Source: JBDZVM01 sp040255675
Lineage (GTDB): Bacteria > Actinomycetota > Actinomycetes > Acidothermales > Acidothermaceae
Direction: 5' to 3'
DNA: 64,000 bases
Assembly: GCA_040255675.1 (NCBI GenBank)
Contig: JBDZVM010000005.1
Coordinates: 1 to 64,000 of the forward strand
Made by a program: the position numbers and the translations under genes. A model generated the notes under the pieces. It was not told the DNA's origin. It worked only from the letters and a program-made list of their open reading frames with translations, and did not search any database. Positions 18,071 through 25,791 of the stretch are shown here, in pieces; within the stretch, counting starts at the first letter, position 1; each line of letters begins with the position of its first letter.

Positions 18071-19386
18071 GTGAGCGACGACATCCACGACGCTGCTAAT
18101 TCGGAGCCGATGCCAACGGCGGCCAGCCGAGCGCGCGATCGCAAGCCCAGCGTTTTCGCTACCGCGCTTGCCAGTGTTCTCGCGGTGATTGCCGTTGTTG
18201 CCGTTGCCCTTGTTGTGGCTCATGGCCCGTGGCACACGACGTCGGCGAGCGTGGCAACGCCGTCATCTTCTAGCACCTGGTCAACAGTGTTGCCAACCGC
18301 GTCGTCGACCGCGTGGCCCAGCGTCCCGCCGTCGCCGGGACCGACCGAGCGAAGCCAGCAGCTGTTGACCGAAACCCCGTGGGCGTGGCCGTCGGGTGCT
18401 GGCGGCACTCCGACAGGAAATCCGGTCATCGTTATCGGGATCGATGTCGCCGGTGGCCACCGAGTGCTCACGCTCTACGACGGCGCGGAATGCGATGACG
18501 AGCACGACTGCGTCGTCACTTTCGACACCGTNNNNNNNNNNNNNNNNNNNNNNNNNNNNNNNNNNNNNNNNNNNNNNNNNNNNNNNNNNNNNNNNNNNNN
18601 NNNNNNNNNNNNNNNNNNNNNNNNNNNNNNNACGACGGCGCGGAATGCGATGACGAGCACGACTGCGTCGTCACTTTCGACACCGTCACCGGCGTGATCG
18701 TGCGCGGAGCTCAGTACACCGGCGCGCTCACGTCGTGTGCCAGCGTGTGGCCGCACGCCGCGCCGTCCGGTTTCTTCGCCGATCCGGTCGAGGCGCGCCA
18801 ATGCCCGGCAAAGTTGTCGACGTCCGGCGGTTTGGCTGTCGGCAGCGTCGGCTGGCTGGTCGACGCGTCGCCGCGAGGCCCGTACTTCGAATCGGTCGAC
18901 GGCGAGCGGGTCGGGCCGACCGCACCGCCGACTGCCAGCCCCCCGCGGCCTTCGTTTCCCCAAGGTGGCGTACCGACCGCCGAGGCGGTGGTCGTCGTGG
19001 CGGTCAAGACAGCGGCGTCGTCCCACCCGGTGCTGATCATTTACGACCCGGCGCAATGCCCGGCGGCAGCTGAGCTACCGGCGACGCCGAACTTCAGCGC
19101 CGACTCCACCCATACCGCGTGTCTGGTCTCCTTCGACACGGCGACGGGCGCGGTCGCGCCTGCCGGAATGTTCGCCGGCCCGGTCGGCCCGTGTTCGAAC
19201 CTGCCACCCCGCCGGCAAGACGTGTCGTCGCCGTTCTTCGTCGATCCCGAACCAACGTACGGTTGCCCGCAACTCCCGCGCCGCGACGGCCTGTCGGCGG
19301 GCAACGTCGGCTGGCTCGTGACCGATTCTCCCGACGGCCCGTATTTCCAAACCGTCGATGGCTTGCGCCTCGGCCCGCGGATGTGA
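18071..19386 (+). CDS. Membrane-anchored extracellular protein with two four-Cys modules, interrupted by gap 2
   Basis: Function unknown. It starts at GTG 18071 after AGAGGGGG. An N-terminal hydrophobic anchor (about 38-56) and a Ser/Thr/Pro-rich spacer are followed by two related modules of about 120 residues. Matching segments are VLTLYDGAEC/VLIIYDPAQC, CVVTFDTVTGV/CLVSFDTATGA, VGSVGWLVDASPRGPYFESVDG/AGNVGWLVTDSPDGPYFQTVDG (split here by slash), each with four Cys in the same order. The 100-N gap 18532-18631 breaks the frame, but both flanks carry the same 55 bases; merging them gives one open frame of about 386 residues ending at 19386. Confidence 0.75.
18532..18631. other. Scaffold gap of 100 N (gap 2) between identical 55-bp flanks
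   Basis: Bases 18477-18531 before the gap and 18632-18686 after it are identical. Two contigs ending in the same 55 bases are the expected product of unmerged overlap during assembly, and joining them restores a single reading frame. The gap probably holds no real sequence, though a true tandem duplication is not excluded. Confidence 0.9.
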
Positions 19387-19406
19387 TGTGAGCCGCGCCC
19401 GATAGC

Positions 19407-20597
19407 GTGAATCGCGTGGCTGACGAGATCCACGAGCTCGCCGCGGTCTGGGACGACGCCCTCGCCGCCTACGACTTCGGCCCCGGCCACCCGTTGGCGC
19501 CGGTGCGCGTCGAACTCACGATCGCGCTGGCACGCGCCCTCGGCGTCCTCGATTACTCGAACGTCACCGTGGTGAAACCGGAGCCGATCGACGACGACGT
19601 GTTGCTCACCGTGCATACCGCCGGCTACCTGCAAGCCGTGAAAAGCGAGGACGACGACCCGAAGCACGGCCTGGGCACCGCCGATGTACCTGTGTTCGCC
19701 GACATGCACCAGGCGTCGAAACGTGTCGTGGGCGCGACTCTCGCGGCCAGCAAAGCGGTTTTCGAGGGCCGCGCGAATCACGGCATCAACGTCGCCGGCG
19801 GTCTGCATCACGCGATGCCCGACGCCGCCTCGGGTTTTTGCGTCTACAACGATCCCGCGATCGCGATTCGCTGGCTGCTCGACCACGGCGTCGAGAAGGT
19901 CGTGTACGTCGATATCGACGTACACCACGGCGACGGTGTCCAGAAAGTTTTTTACGATGATCCGCGCGTACTCACGATTTCAATTCATCAAACCGGGCGC
20001 ACGCTTTTTCCGGGCAGCGGTTTTCCCGACGAGACCGGCGGGCCGCATGCCGAAGGTTTCGCCGTCAACGTCGCACTTCCACCCGGGACGACGGATGCCG
20101 GGTGGCTGCGCGCTTTTCACGCCATCGTGCCGCCGTTGGTGAACGAATTCGCGCCGACGATGTTGTTCAGCCAACACGGCTGTGACACGCACCGGCTCGA
20201 CCCGCTCGCGGAAATGCTCATTAGCGTCGACGCGCAACGCGCGGCGCACCGGGCGATTCACCGACTGGCGCATGAGGTTTGCGGCGGTCGCTGGGTGGCG
20301 ACCGGCGGCGGCGGTTACGCGCTGGCCGAAGTGGTACCGCGCAGCTGGACCCATCTCCTCGCCGAAGCGTCGGGCCATCCGATCGACCCGGCAACACCCA
20401 TCCCGCAAGGCTGGCGCGCCGAAGCCGCACGGCGAACCGGCGCCGAAGCGCCGTCAGTAATGACGGACGGCGAAACTGCCGCCTACCCCAACTTTTTCGA
20501 TGGCCACAATCCGGCCGATCCCGTCGACCGCGCGATCGTAGCGACGATGCGCGCGGTGTTTCCGGCTCACGGCCTCGACATGAACGGAATCTGGTGA
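19407..20597 (+). CDS. acuC: AcuC-type histone deacetylase-like hydrolase
   Basis: A zinc amidohydrolase of the class I histone deacetylase superfamily; bacterial AcuC removes acetyl groups from proteins such as acetyl-CoA synthetase. The 396-residue protein has the HDAC core: NVAGGLHHAMPDAASGFCVYND (His pair), YVDIDVHHGDGVQ with Asp/His metal ligands, SIHQTGRTLFPG, QHGCDTH for the second Asp, and TGGGGYALAEV. GTG 19407 or GTG 19416 may be the start; no strong ribosome site is seen. It overlaps the next gene by GTGA. Confidence 0.88.
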   Translation: MNRVADEIHELAAVWDDALAAYDFGPGHPLAPVRVELTIALARALGVLDYSNVTVVKPEPIDDDVLLTVHTAGYLQAVKSEDDDPKHGLGTADVPVFADMHQASKRVVGATLAASKAVFEGRANHGINVAGGLHHAMPDAASGFCVYNDPAIAIRWLLDHGVEKVVYVDIDVHHGDGVQKVFYDDPRVLTISIHQTGRTLFPGSGFPDETGGPHAEGFAVNVALPPGTTDAGWLRAFHAIVPPLVNEFAPTMLFSQHGCDTHRLDPLAEMLISVDAQRAAHRAIHRLAHEVCGGRWVATGGGGYALAEVVPRSWTHLLAEASGHPIDPATPIPQGWRAEAARRTGAEAPSVMTDGETAAYPNFFDGHNPADPVDRAIVATMRAVFPAHGLDMNGIW

Positions 20598-21412
20598 CCA
20601 TGGGCGACACGTCACGAACCGCGGGCACACTCGATCGCGACCAGCTGGCCCGGTATTTGAGCGATGCCCGGATCGCGGGGCCGGTGGCCACGCCGAGGGA
20701 GGCAAATCTCGCCAACTACCGGCTGATGTCGCAACGCGACCCGGGCTACCTGTTCGGGTTGCAACCGCGCGGAGCCTGGACCTTCGACGACGTGCTGGCC
20801 TTGATGGCCGAGCGCTGCGGGGTCTCACCTGACCCGCTGTTCGACGCCGGCGGCGACACGATCGATCCCGCGCTGACCGTCGCCCGGCTCGACGCGATGG
20901 CCGACCAACTGCGCGCGGTGGCATCGCGGCGGGGCCGGGTGCTGATGGCGACTGGTCATCCGACCGGGCTCCTCGTCGTGCACATCGAGGTCGCGCGCGC
21001 GCTATCGGCGGCCGGGTGCACGCTGCTCATGCCGCCGGCGCTTTGGCGCGACACCGATCGCACCGGCAAGTCGCACGAGCGTCATCTGCGATACGTACTC
21101 GGGGTCGCGGTGGCCACGCAGGGCGCCAACCTGTTGCACACGCATTCACCGCTGCCGATGCAGACCATGCTGGCCGAGCTTGCGTCGTCCGGCGAAGCAA
21201 TGCCCGACCTCGTGATGGCCGATCACGGCTTCGCGGGCGCCGCCGGGCAGGCGGGCGTGCCGTCCGTAGGGTTTGCCGACTCCAACGACCCGGCGCTCTT
21301 CGTGGGCGAAGCCGAGGGGGACGTCGCCGTCTGCGTGCCGCTCGACGACAACGTCGCGCCCCAGCTTTACGCGCCGATGACCGCCTACCTGGTGGATCGG
21401 GCGTTCAGCTAG
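20594..21412 (+). CDS. Conserved actinobacterial protein annotated as phosphatase, AcuC partner
   Basis: This 272-residue protein belongs to an actinobacterial family usually labelled 'phosphatase', although I see no classical phosphatase signature. Conserved-looking blocks are RIAGPVATPREANLANYRLM, DTIDPALTVARLDAMA, VLMATGHPTGLL, LLHTHSPLPM, DLVMADHGFAGAAGQ and the final PMTAYLVDRAF. His, Asp and Thr in TGHPTG, HTHS and ADHG could bind metal. GTG 20594 overlaps the acuC stop (GTGA); ATG 20600 is the alternative. The pairing with acuC suggests a shared but unknown task. Confidence 0.72.
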   Translation: MTMGDTSRTAGTLDRDQLARYLSDARIAGPVATPREANLANYRLMSQRDPGYLFGLQPRGAWTFDDVLALMAERCGVSPDPLFDAGGDTIDPALTVARLDAMADQLRAVASRRGRVLMATGHPTGLLVVHIEVARALSAAGCTLLMPPALWRDTDRTGKSHERHLRYVLGVAVATQGANLLHTHSPLPMQTMLAELASSGEAMPDLVMADHGFAGAAGQAGVPSVGFADSNDPALFVGEAEGDVAVCVPLDDNVAPQLYAPMTAYLVDRAFS

Positions 21413-21643
21413 CTTGCGCCGTGCCGCGACGCGGCAACGCCTGAGCCAACGAGACGCGTCGCAGTCGGCCGGTCTTGGTCAGCCGTGCTGATCTTCGTCC
21501 TGACGGCCGAACGGGTGATTCCCAAACGTCGCCGGTTGCTGCCAACGCCACGGGGGATGCCAAACGTCTCACCCCACCCGGAGGTCATCTGGTGTATCAG
21601 GACATCAGCTCTTCCCCACCGGCCTCAATATCGCTACTCTCAG

Positions 21644-21659
21644 TCACGCACGTGCGTGA
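21644..21659. promoter_or_regulatory. Perfect 16-bp palindrome upstream of the HTH gene
   Basis: TCACGCACGTGCGTGA is a perfect inverted repeat ending 56 bases before ATG 21716, just after an AT-richer patch (TATCGCTACTCT). This is a typical operator position, perhaps for autoregulation or a cAMP- or LacI-type factor. The other about 290 bases of this spacer (21413-21715) hold no gene I can support. Confidence 0.55.
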
Positions 21660-21715
21660 TCGTTGTCGCCGGAGGGGAAGCCGGCGCCCGTCGCGTGCTG
21701 AAGGTTCGGTGCGTT

Positions 21716-21931
21716 ATGGGTGCAGGTGAGCGGCCACGCGACAAAGCGCTGGCCGAAGTTCGGTTTTTGACGGTCGCCGAGGTGGCCGGGCTGATGCGGG
21801 TCTCGAAGATGACCGTGTACCGGCTCGTGCACGCTGGTGAGCTACCCGCTGTGAGAGTGGGCCGGTCGTTTCGCGTTCCGGAGCAAGCCGTGCACGCCTA
21901 CCTGCGCGACGCGTTCATCGAAGCTGGTTGA
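21716..21931 (+). CDS. Excisionase-family helix-turn-helix protein
   Basis: A 71-residue MerR-like/HTH_17 DNA-binding protein: FLTVAEVAGLMRVSKMTVYRLVHAGELPAVRVGRSFRVPE (winged HTH, given in part). It matches the small HTH gene found between proC and the bS22 gene in mycobacteria (Rv0500A) by position and type. Despite the family name nothing phage-like surrounds it. ATG 21716 begins right where similarity starts, with AAGG 11 bases upstream; the longer open frame from 21485 is not needed. Confidence 0.85.
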   Translation: MGAGERPRDKALAEVRFLTVAEVAGLMRVSKMTVYRLVHAGELPAVRVGRSFRVPEQAVHAYLRDAFIEAG

Positions 21932-22067
21932 TCGGCACCAGAACGCCGGCCGATCGTCCAGGGGGCTACGCTAGCCGGGTCACGGGCCCTCCGACCGACC
22001 GAAGGGCATGTCGGCGACCGCGTTCGCCGGTCCGTGCCTCGTAACGTCAGGTGGAAGCGGGTTCGTT

Positions 22068-22166
22068 GTGGGCTCAGTGATCAAGAAGCGTCGCAAGAGG
22101 ATGGCGAAGAAGAAGCACCGCAAGCTCCTCAAGCGCACGCGCGTGCAGCGCCGTAACAAGAAGTAG
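22068..22166 (+). CDS. Ribosomal protein bS22 (AURKAIP1/COX24-type peptide)
   Basis: A 32-residue, extremely basic peptide starting at GTG 22068: MGSVIKKRRKRMAKKKHRK, then LLKRTRVQRRNKK. It matches the 33-aa actinobacterial peptide (Rv0500B in M. tuberculosis) found in the mycobacterial small ribosomal subunit and named bS22, near the decoding centre. About one third of residues are Lys and one third Arg. GGAAG lies upstream. It is too short for routine ORF calls and an antisense frame covers it. Confidence 0.93.
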   Translation: MGSVIKKRRKRMAKKKHRKLLKRTRVQRRNKK

Positions 22167-22197
22167 CGCCGCGACAAAAAAGTAGGGCCCTCGCCCG

Positions 22198-23091
22198 TCA
22201 GCTGGCGGCGATTCCGCTGGTGAAACTCAACAAACGCGACACAGGGTCGGACGACGCTGCCGCGCTCGCGGAGGCTGACGCCGTCGCGATGAGCTGAGTG
22301 CGAAGCGCCGCTGCCGATGATTGTGAACTCGGCGCCGCCGGCGCGCTTGACGGCGGCGGTGTCGAGCCTTGCTGATGTGCCGTCGGTGCCGCCTGCGTCG
22401 GCGCCGGTTTCGACATCTGCTGCTTCGGCGCGTTAGGCGTGGCTGGGTGCGCGACCGGAGCCTTGGGCGCGGGTTTCGCCGGGGCTGGTTTCGCCGGAGC
22501 GGGCGCCGGTTTGGCCGGAGCGGGCGCGGGCGCCGCGGCAGTTTCCGGACGGCGGAAGTCGACCACGACCCAAAGCACCTGGCAACCGCAGCTCGGGTAG
22601 ATCGATGTTGCGGAGCCGACGCCCATTTGGGTGAAGCGCGAATCCAAAATGTTGTCGCGGTGATGTGCGCTAGCCATGAAGGCTTTTTGCACGCTCGGGA
22701 TGTCTCCGGCCATCCCGACGTTTTCGCCGAGCACCGTCCAGTTGGTGATCTGGCTTGCCAGAGCTGGGTTATGCGAAAGCGCGTTCGCCGCGGCCAGGTG
22801 TTGTGCCCATCGCTGCGCGACCGCGTTCAGGTCGGCGGTCTGTTGCAAAGCGGGCAGTCCGGCCGCCGCCCGGGCTTGATTCGTGGCGGCTGCTAAATCG
22901 CTCGACGCGCTCGCGAACGCGGGTGTGGCGACGATCGCCGAGGTCGCGATCACGCCAAGAGCAATCGACGCGGCGATCGTTGCCGTGCCGATTTTCCGGC
23001 CGATTCGCTTTCCGATTCCGCGCCGCGGCCGCTCGCTTCGCCCGATTTGCAGGGCGCCGGTAAGCGCGGGGACGAACGTGGCAGCGCGCAC
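22198..23091 (-). CDS. Secreted CAP (SCP/PR-1) domain protein with Pro/Ala-rich tail
   Basis: A 297-residue secreted protein. Basic N-terminus and hydrophobic segment (IAASIALGVIATSAIVATPAFA) form a signal peptide with an AFA-type cleavage site. The CAP domain follows (about 65-180): TNQARAAAGLPALQ, LNAVAQRWAQHLAA, TVLGENVGMAG, AHHRDNILDSRFTQMGVG, with the usual His and Glu. Then comes a low-complexity tail of PAPAKPAPAK repeats and Ser/Ala, probably cell-wall spanning. Bacterial CAP proteins have no settled function. It is convergent with the bS22 gene. Confidence 0.87.
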   Translation of the reverse strand: MRAATFVPALTGALQIGRSERPRRGIGKRIGRKIGTATIAASIALGVIATSAIVATPAFASASSDLAAATNQARAAAGLPALQQTADLNAVAQRWAQHLAAANALSHNPALASQITNWTVLGENVGMAGDIPSVQKAFMASAHHRDNILDSRFTQMGVGSATSIYPSCGCQVLWVVVDFRRPETAAAPAPAPAKPAPAPAKPAPAKPAPKAPVAHPATPNAPKQQMSKPAPTQAAPTAHQQGSTPPPSSAPAAPSSQSSAAALRTQLIATASASASAAASSDPVSRLLSFTSGIAAS

Positions 23092-23241
23092 GAGTGGCCC
23101 TTCGGTCGTGCCGGGCGGGCACCGCTCGGCAGTTCAACAACGGGAATTGGGTCGGCGCAGGTGCGGGAGTGCTTGAGAACCAAATCGCCCCAAATCGGAC
23201 ACGCCTCACCTGTTTCACTCGCTCGGAGTAATCAGCCGCTC

Positions 23242-23257
23242 ACGGAACGCGGTCACG
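23242..23257 (+). promoter_or_regulatory. Possible Rex operator upstream of glutaredoxin-like gene
   Basis: ACGGAACGCGGTCACG matches the Streptomyces Rex operator TGTGAACGCGTTCACA at 11 of 16 positions, with the AACGCG core kept. It lies 49 bases before the gene at 23307, in a 215-base spacer with no other feature. On its own this is a weak match; the better site before rex adds some support. Confidence 0.35.
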
Positions 23258-23306
23258 GCGTTGGTAGCTCGGCAAAGCAGAGCGTCGACCCGGTAGCGTC
23301 GGCGGC

Positions 23307-23552
23307 GTGCCCCCGCCGCGCGTCGTCCTGTACAGCCGTCCCGGCTGTCACCTGTGCGACGACGCTCGCGTCGTAGTCGAGCGGGTGATCTCTGAGTTGG
23401 GCGAGAGCTACGTCGAACGCGACATCACCCTCGACCCGGACGACGAACGGGCCTACGGCGAATCGATTCCGGTCGTGCTCGTCGACGGCGTCCAGGTCGA
23501 CTTCTGGCACGTCTCGGAACAGCGGCTGCGAGCGGCGCTTCGCGCGCGATAG
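23307..23552 (+). CDS. Glutaredoxin-like protein (DUF836 family)
   Basis: An 81-residue thioredoxin-fold protein: VVLYSRPGCHLCDDARVVVE with a CxxC redox pair (C-H-L-C), the cis-Pro in SIPVVLVDG, and short length typical of the glutaredoxin 2/DUF836 group. Expected role is cytoplasmic thiol-disulfide exchange, but the physiological partner is unknown. A similar small gene precedes rex in other actinomycetes, so it probably belongs to the redox-controlled heme operon. Confidence 0.85.
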   Translation: MPPPRVVLYSRPGCHLCDDARVVVERVISELGESYVERDITLDPDDERAYGESIPVVLVDGVQVDFWHVSEQRLRAALRAR

Positions 23553-23589
23553 AACCGCGCGGCTTCGCGCCAGCAAGATCGCGCGTTTT

Positions 23590-23605
23590 GGTGCGCGTGT
23601 TCACA
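23590..23605 (+). promoter_or_regulatory. Likely Rex operator upstream of rex
   Basis: GGTGCGCGTGTTCACA agrees with the Streptomyces Rex operator TGTGAACGCGTTCACA at 12 of 16 positions, including a full right half GTTCACA. It ends 42 bases before the chosen rex start. Rex is known to repress its own operon in Streptomyces and to leave DNA when NADH rises, so autoregulation of rex-hemACDB is likely. Confidence 0.55.
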
Positions 23606-23647
23606 AGGCCTTACTCTGGGCTGCGACCCCTTGAACCCGGAGCCCAC

Positions 23648-24478
23648 GTGCGCGCCAGCAGTACCGAGCGTCCGCAGCGGGGCACGGGCGTACCGCCTGC
23701 TCCCAGAGAGCCCGGCGAAACGCCACCTGCCCGGTCGCTGCGGCGGCGAAGGGTACGCGGGATCCCGGAGGCAACGATCGCGCGCCTGCCCCTTTACCTG
23801 CGGGCGCTACAAGCCATGGCCGACCGCGACACCCAGGTGGTCTCGTCGCAGGAACTCGCGACCGCGTCGGGCGTGAACTCCGCGAAGCTTCGCAAGGATC
23901 TGTCCCATCTCGGCTCGTACGGCACGCGCGGTGTCGGCTACGACGTCAGTTTCTTGATTTATCAGATCTCCCGCGAGCTCGGCCTCACTCAGGATTGGCC
24001 CGTCGTCATCGTCGGAATCGGCAACTTGGGCCGTGCCCTTGCCAACTACGGCGGCTTTGCCAGTCGCGGGTTTCGCGTTGCTTGCCTGGTCGACATCGAC
24101 CCGCGCCAAGTCGGTGAGCGCGTCGGCCCGCTCGCCGTCCGGCACCTCGACGAACTCGAGCGGCTCATCGAAGAACACCGGGTGGCGATCGGCTTGGTCG
24201 CGACGCCCGCGAACGCGGCGCAAGGTGTGTGCGATCGGCTGGTCGCCGCCGGAGTGCGCAGCATCTTGAACTTCGCGCCGGCAATCGTCTCTGTGCCACC
24301 GGGCGTCGAGTTGCGCAAGGTCGACCTGTCGAGCGAGTTGCAGATCCTCGCGTTTCATGAGCAGCGGCGCGGTTTTCTCGCGTCGCCGTCCGCCGCGGTG
24401 CCGCCGCGGCAGCCATCGCAGCAGTCGCCGTCGCGGCCGCCACGGCCGCGAGGAATCGCGGGGGCGATGAGAGCATGA
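23648..24478 (+). CDS. rex: Redox-sensing transcriptional repressor Rex
   Basis: Rex senses the NADH/NAD+ ratio and represses respiratory genes when NADH is low. The 276-residue protein has a winged helix (TIARLPLYLRALQAMADRDT, SSQELATASGVNSAKLRKDL) and a Rossmann domain with VVIVGIGNLGRALANY, ending in a helix that swaps between subunits. A Pro/Arg/Gln-rich tail follows. GTG 23648 was chosen because GGAG lies 6 bases upstream and the operator would otherwise be inside the gene. It overlaps hemA by ATGA, the order known in Streptomyces. Confidence 0.95.
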   Translation: MRASSTERPQRGTGVPPAPREPGETPPARSLRRRRVRGIPEATIARLPLYLRALQAMADRDTQVVSSQELATASGVNSAKLRKDLSHLGSYGTRGVGYDVSFLIYQISRELGLTQDWPVVIVGIGNLGRALANYGGFASRGFRVACLVDIDPRQVGERVGPLAVRHLDELERLIEEHRVAIGLVATPANAAQGVCDRLVAAGVRSILNFAPAIVSVPPGVELRKVDLSSELQILAFHEQRRGFLASPSAAVPPRQPSQQSPSRPPRPRGIAGAMRA

Positions 24479-25791
24479 GTTTGCTGATCGTCGGCTTGTC
24501 GCACCGCAGCGCGCCGCTTTCGTTGCTCGAAAAGGTTTCCCTGTCGGGCGACGCCGCTGGCAAACTGCTCGACGACGTCGTCGCTACCGCGGCCGTCGAC
24601 GAAGCCATGCTGCTGTCTACGTGCAACCGCGTCGAGATTTACGCGTCGGTCGAGAAATTTCACGCCGGCGTGGCGGCTCTTTCGGATTTGCTTGCCCGTC
24701 ATAGCGGCGTCGGATTCGACGAACTCTCGCCGCATGTGTACGTGCATTACGAAGAACGCGCGGTGCAGCACCTTTTTGCCGTCGCGGCGAGTCTTGATTC
24801 GATGCTGGTCGGCGAGCAGCAAATTCTCGGGCAGGTGCGCGGCGCGTTTCGAGTCGCGCAAGACCGCGGCGGCGCCGGCAGCGTTTTGCACGACGCCGTC
24901 GAACATGCGCTGCACGCGGCAAAACGCACGCATACCGAAACCGGCATCGACGCCGCCGGCACCACTTTGATCGAAATCGGGCTCTCGCTCGCGGCCGAGA
25001 CCGTCGGCGAATTGGCCGGACGTCGTGCGCTCGTCGTCGGCGCCGGTTCGATGGCTTCGGTGACGGTGCGCGCCCTGGCTGATGCGGGATTCGCCGACCT
25101 CGTCGTCGTTAGCCGCACGTTGCGTAACGCCGAGCTGCTGGCCGAGCGCGTTGGCGGCCGCGCCGTCCCGATGGCCGACATCGAGCACGAGCTGGCTCAC
25201 GTCGACGTGCTGGTGTCGTGCACCGGTTCGGACGGCGTTGTGCTGCGCGCCGATTCGATCGAGCGCGCCATGAGTGAACGCCCCGACCGCCCGCTGTTCT
25301 TGCTCGACGTCGCGCTGCCGCGCGACGTCGAGCCACGCGCCGGCCAGCTCCCCGGCGTCACGTTGGTCGACCTCGAGACGCTGAAGCCGGCCATCGACTC
25401 CGCCTCGATCGCCGACGACGTCCGCGAAGCCCGTCGCATCGTCGACGAAGAACTGGCGGCCTACGTCGCCTCGCGGCGCGCGGCGGTGGTCGCGCCGACG
25501 GTGGTCGCGCTGCGCGACAAAGCCGCGCAAGTGGTGGCTGCCGAGATGCGCCGGCTCGAGCGCAGGTTGCCCGGGCTCGAGGAGGCCGCGCGCGACGAGA
25601 TCGCGCGGGCTGTTCGACGGGTCGTCGACAAGCTGTTGCACGCGCCGACTGTGCGGGTGCAAGAGCTTGCCGGGCTGGCTGGTCCCGCGTCGTATCCCGA
25701 GGCGTTGCGCCGCCTGTTCGACCTCGACCCGGCCACCCCGGCGGTGATCGCGGCACCTGAGCCTGCCGACGACGACGGTGGCGCGTCATGA
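24475..25791 (+). CDS. hemA: Glutamyl-tRNA reductase
   Basis: First committed step of C5-pathway heme synthesis: NADPH reduction of glutamyl-tRNA to glutamate-1-semialdehyde, used by HemL (34638). The 438-residue protein has GLSHRSAPLSLLEKV, the active-site Cys in LLSTCNRVEIYA, GEQQILGQVRGAFR, the NADP-binding VVGAGSMASVTVRALAD and the C-terminal dimerisation helices. It is coupled by 4-base overlaps to rex upstream and hemC downstream. Confidence 0.96.
   Translation: MSLLIVGLSHRSAPLSLLEKVSLSGDAAGKLLDDVVATAAVDEAMLLSTCNRVEIYASVEKFHAGVAALSDLLARHSGVGFDELSPHVYVHYEERAVQHLFAVAASLDSMLVGEQQILGQVRGAFRVAQDRGGAGSVLHDAVEHALHAAKRTHTETGIDAAGTTLIEIGLSLAAETVGELAGRRALVVGAGSMASVTVRALADAGFADLVVVSRTLRNAELLAERVGGRAVPMADIEHELAHVDVLVSCTGSDGVVLRADSIERAMSERPDRPLFLLDVALPRDVEPRAGQLPGVTLVDLETLKPAIDSASIADDVREARRIVDEELAAYVASRRAAVVAPTVVALRDKAAQVVAAEMRRLERRLPGLEEAARDEIARAVRRVVDKLLHAPTVRVQELAGLAGPASYPEALRRLFDLDPATPAVIAAPEPADDDGGAS

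Noticed and set aside
21716..21931. Excisionase and hence an integrated phage or element
   Set aside because: The HTH family name is misleading: the gene is conserved in place next to the bS22 gene in actinomycetes, and no integrase, att repeats or phage genes are near.
22000..22177. 65-codon minus-strand frame over the bS22 gene
   Set aside because: It is the antisense of a strongly conserved 32-residue peptide; the Arg/Phe/Leu-rich content comes from the Lys/Arg codons on the other strand.
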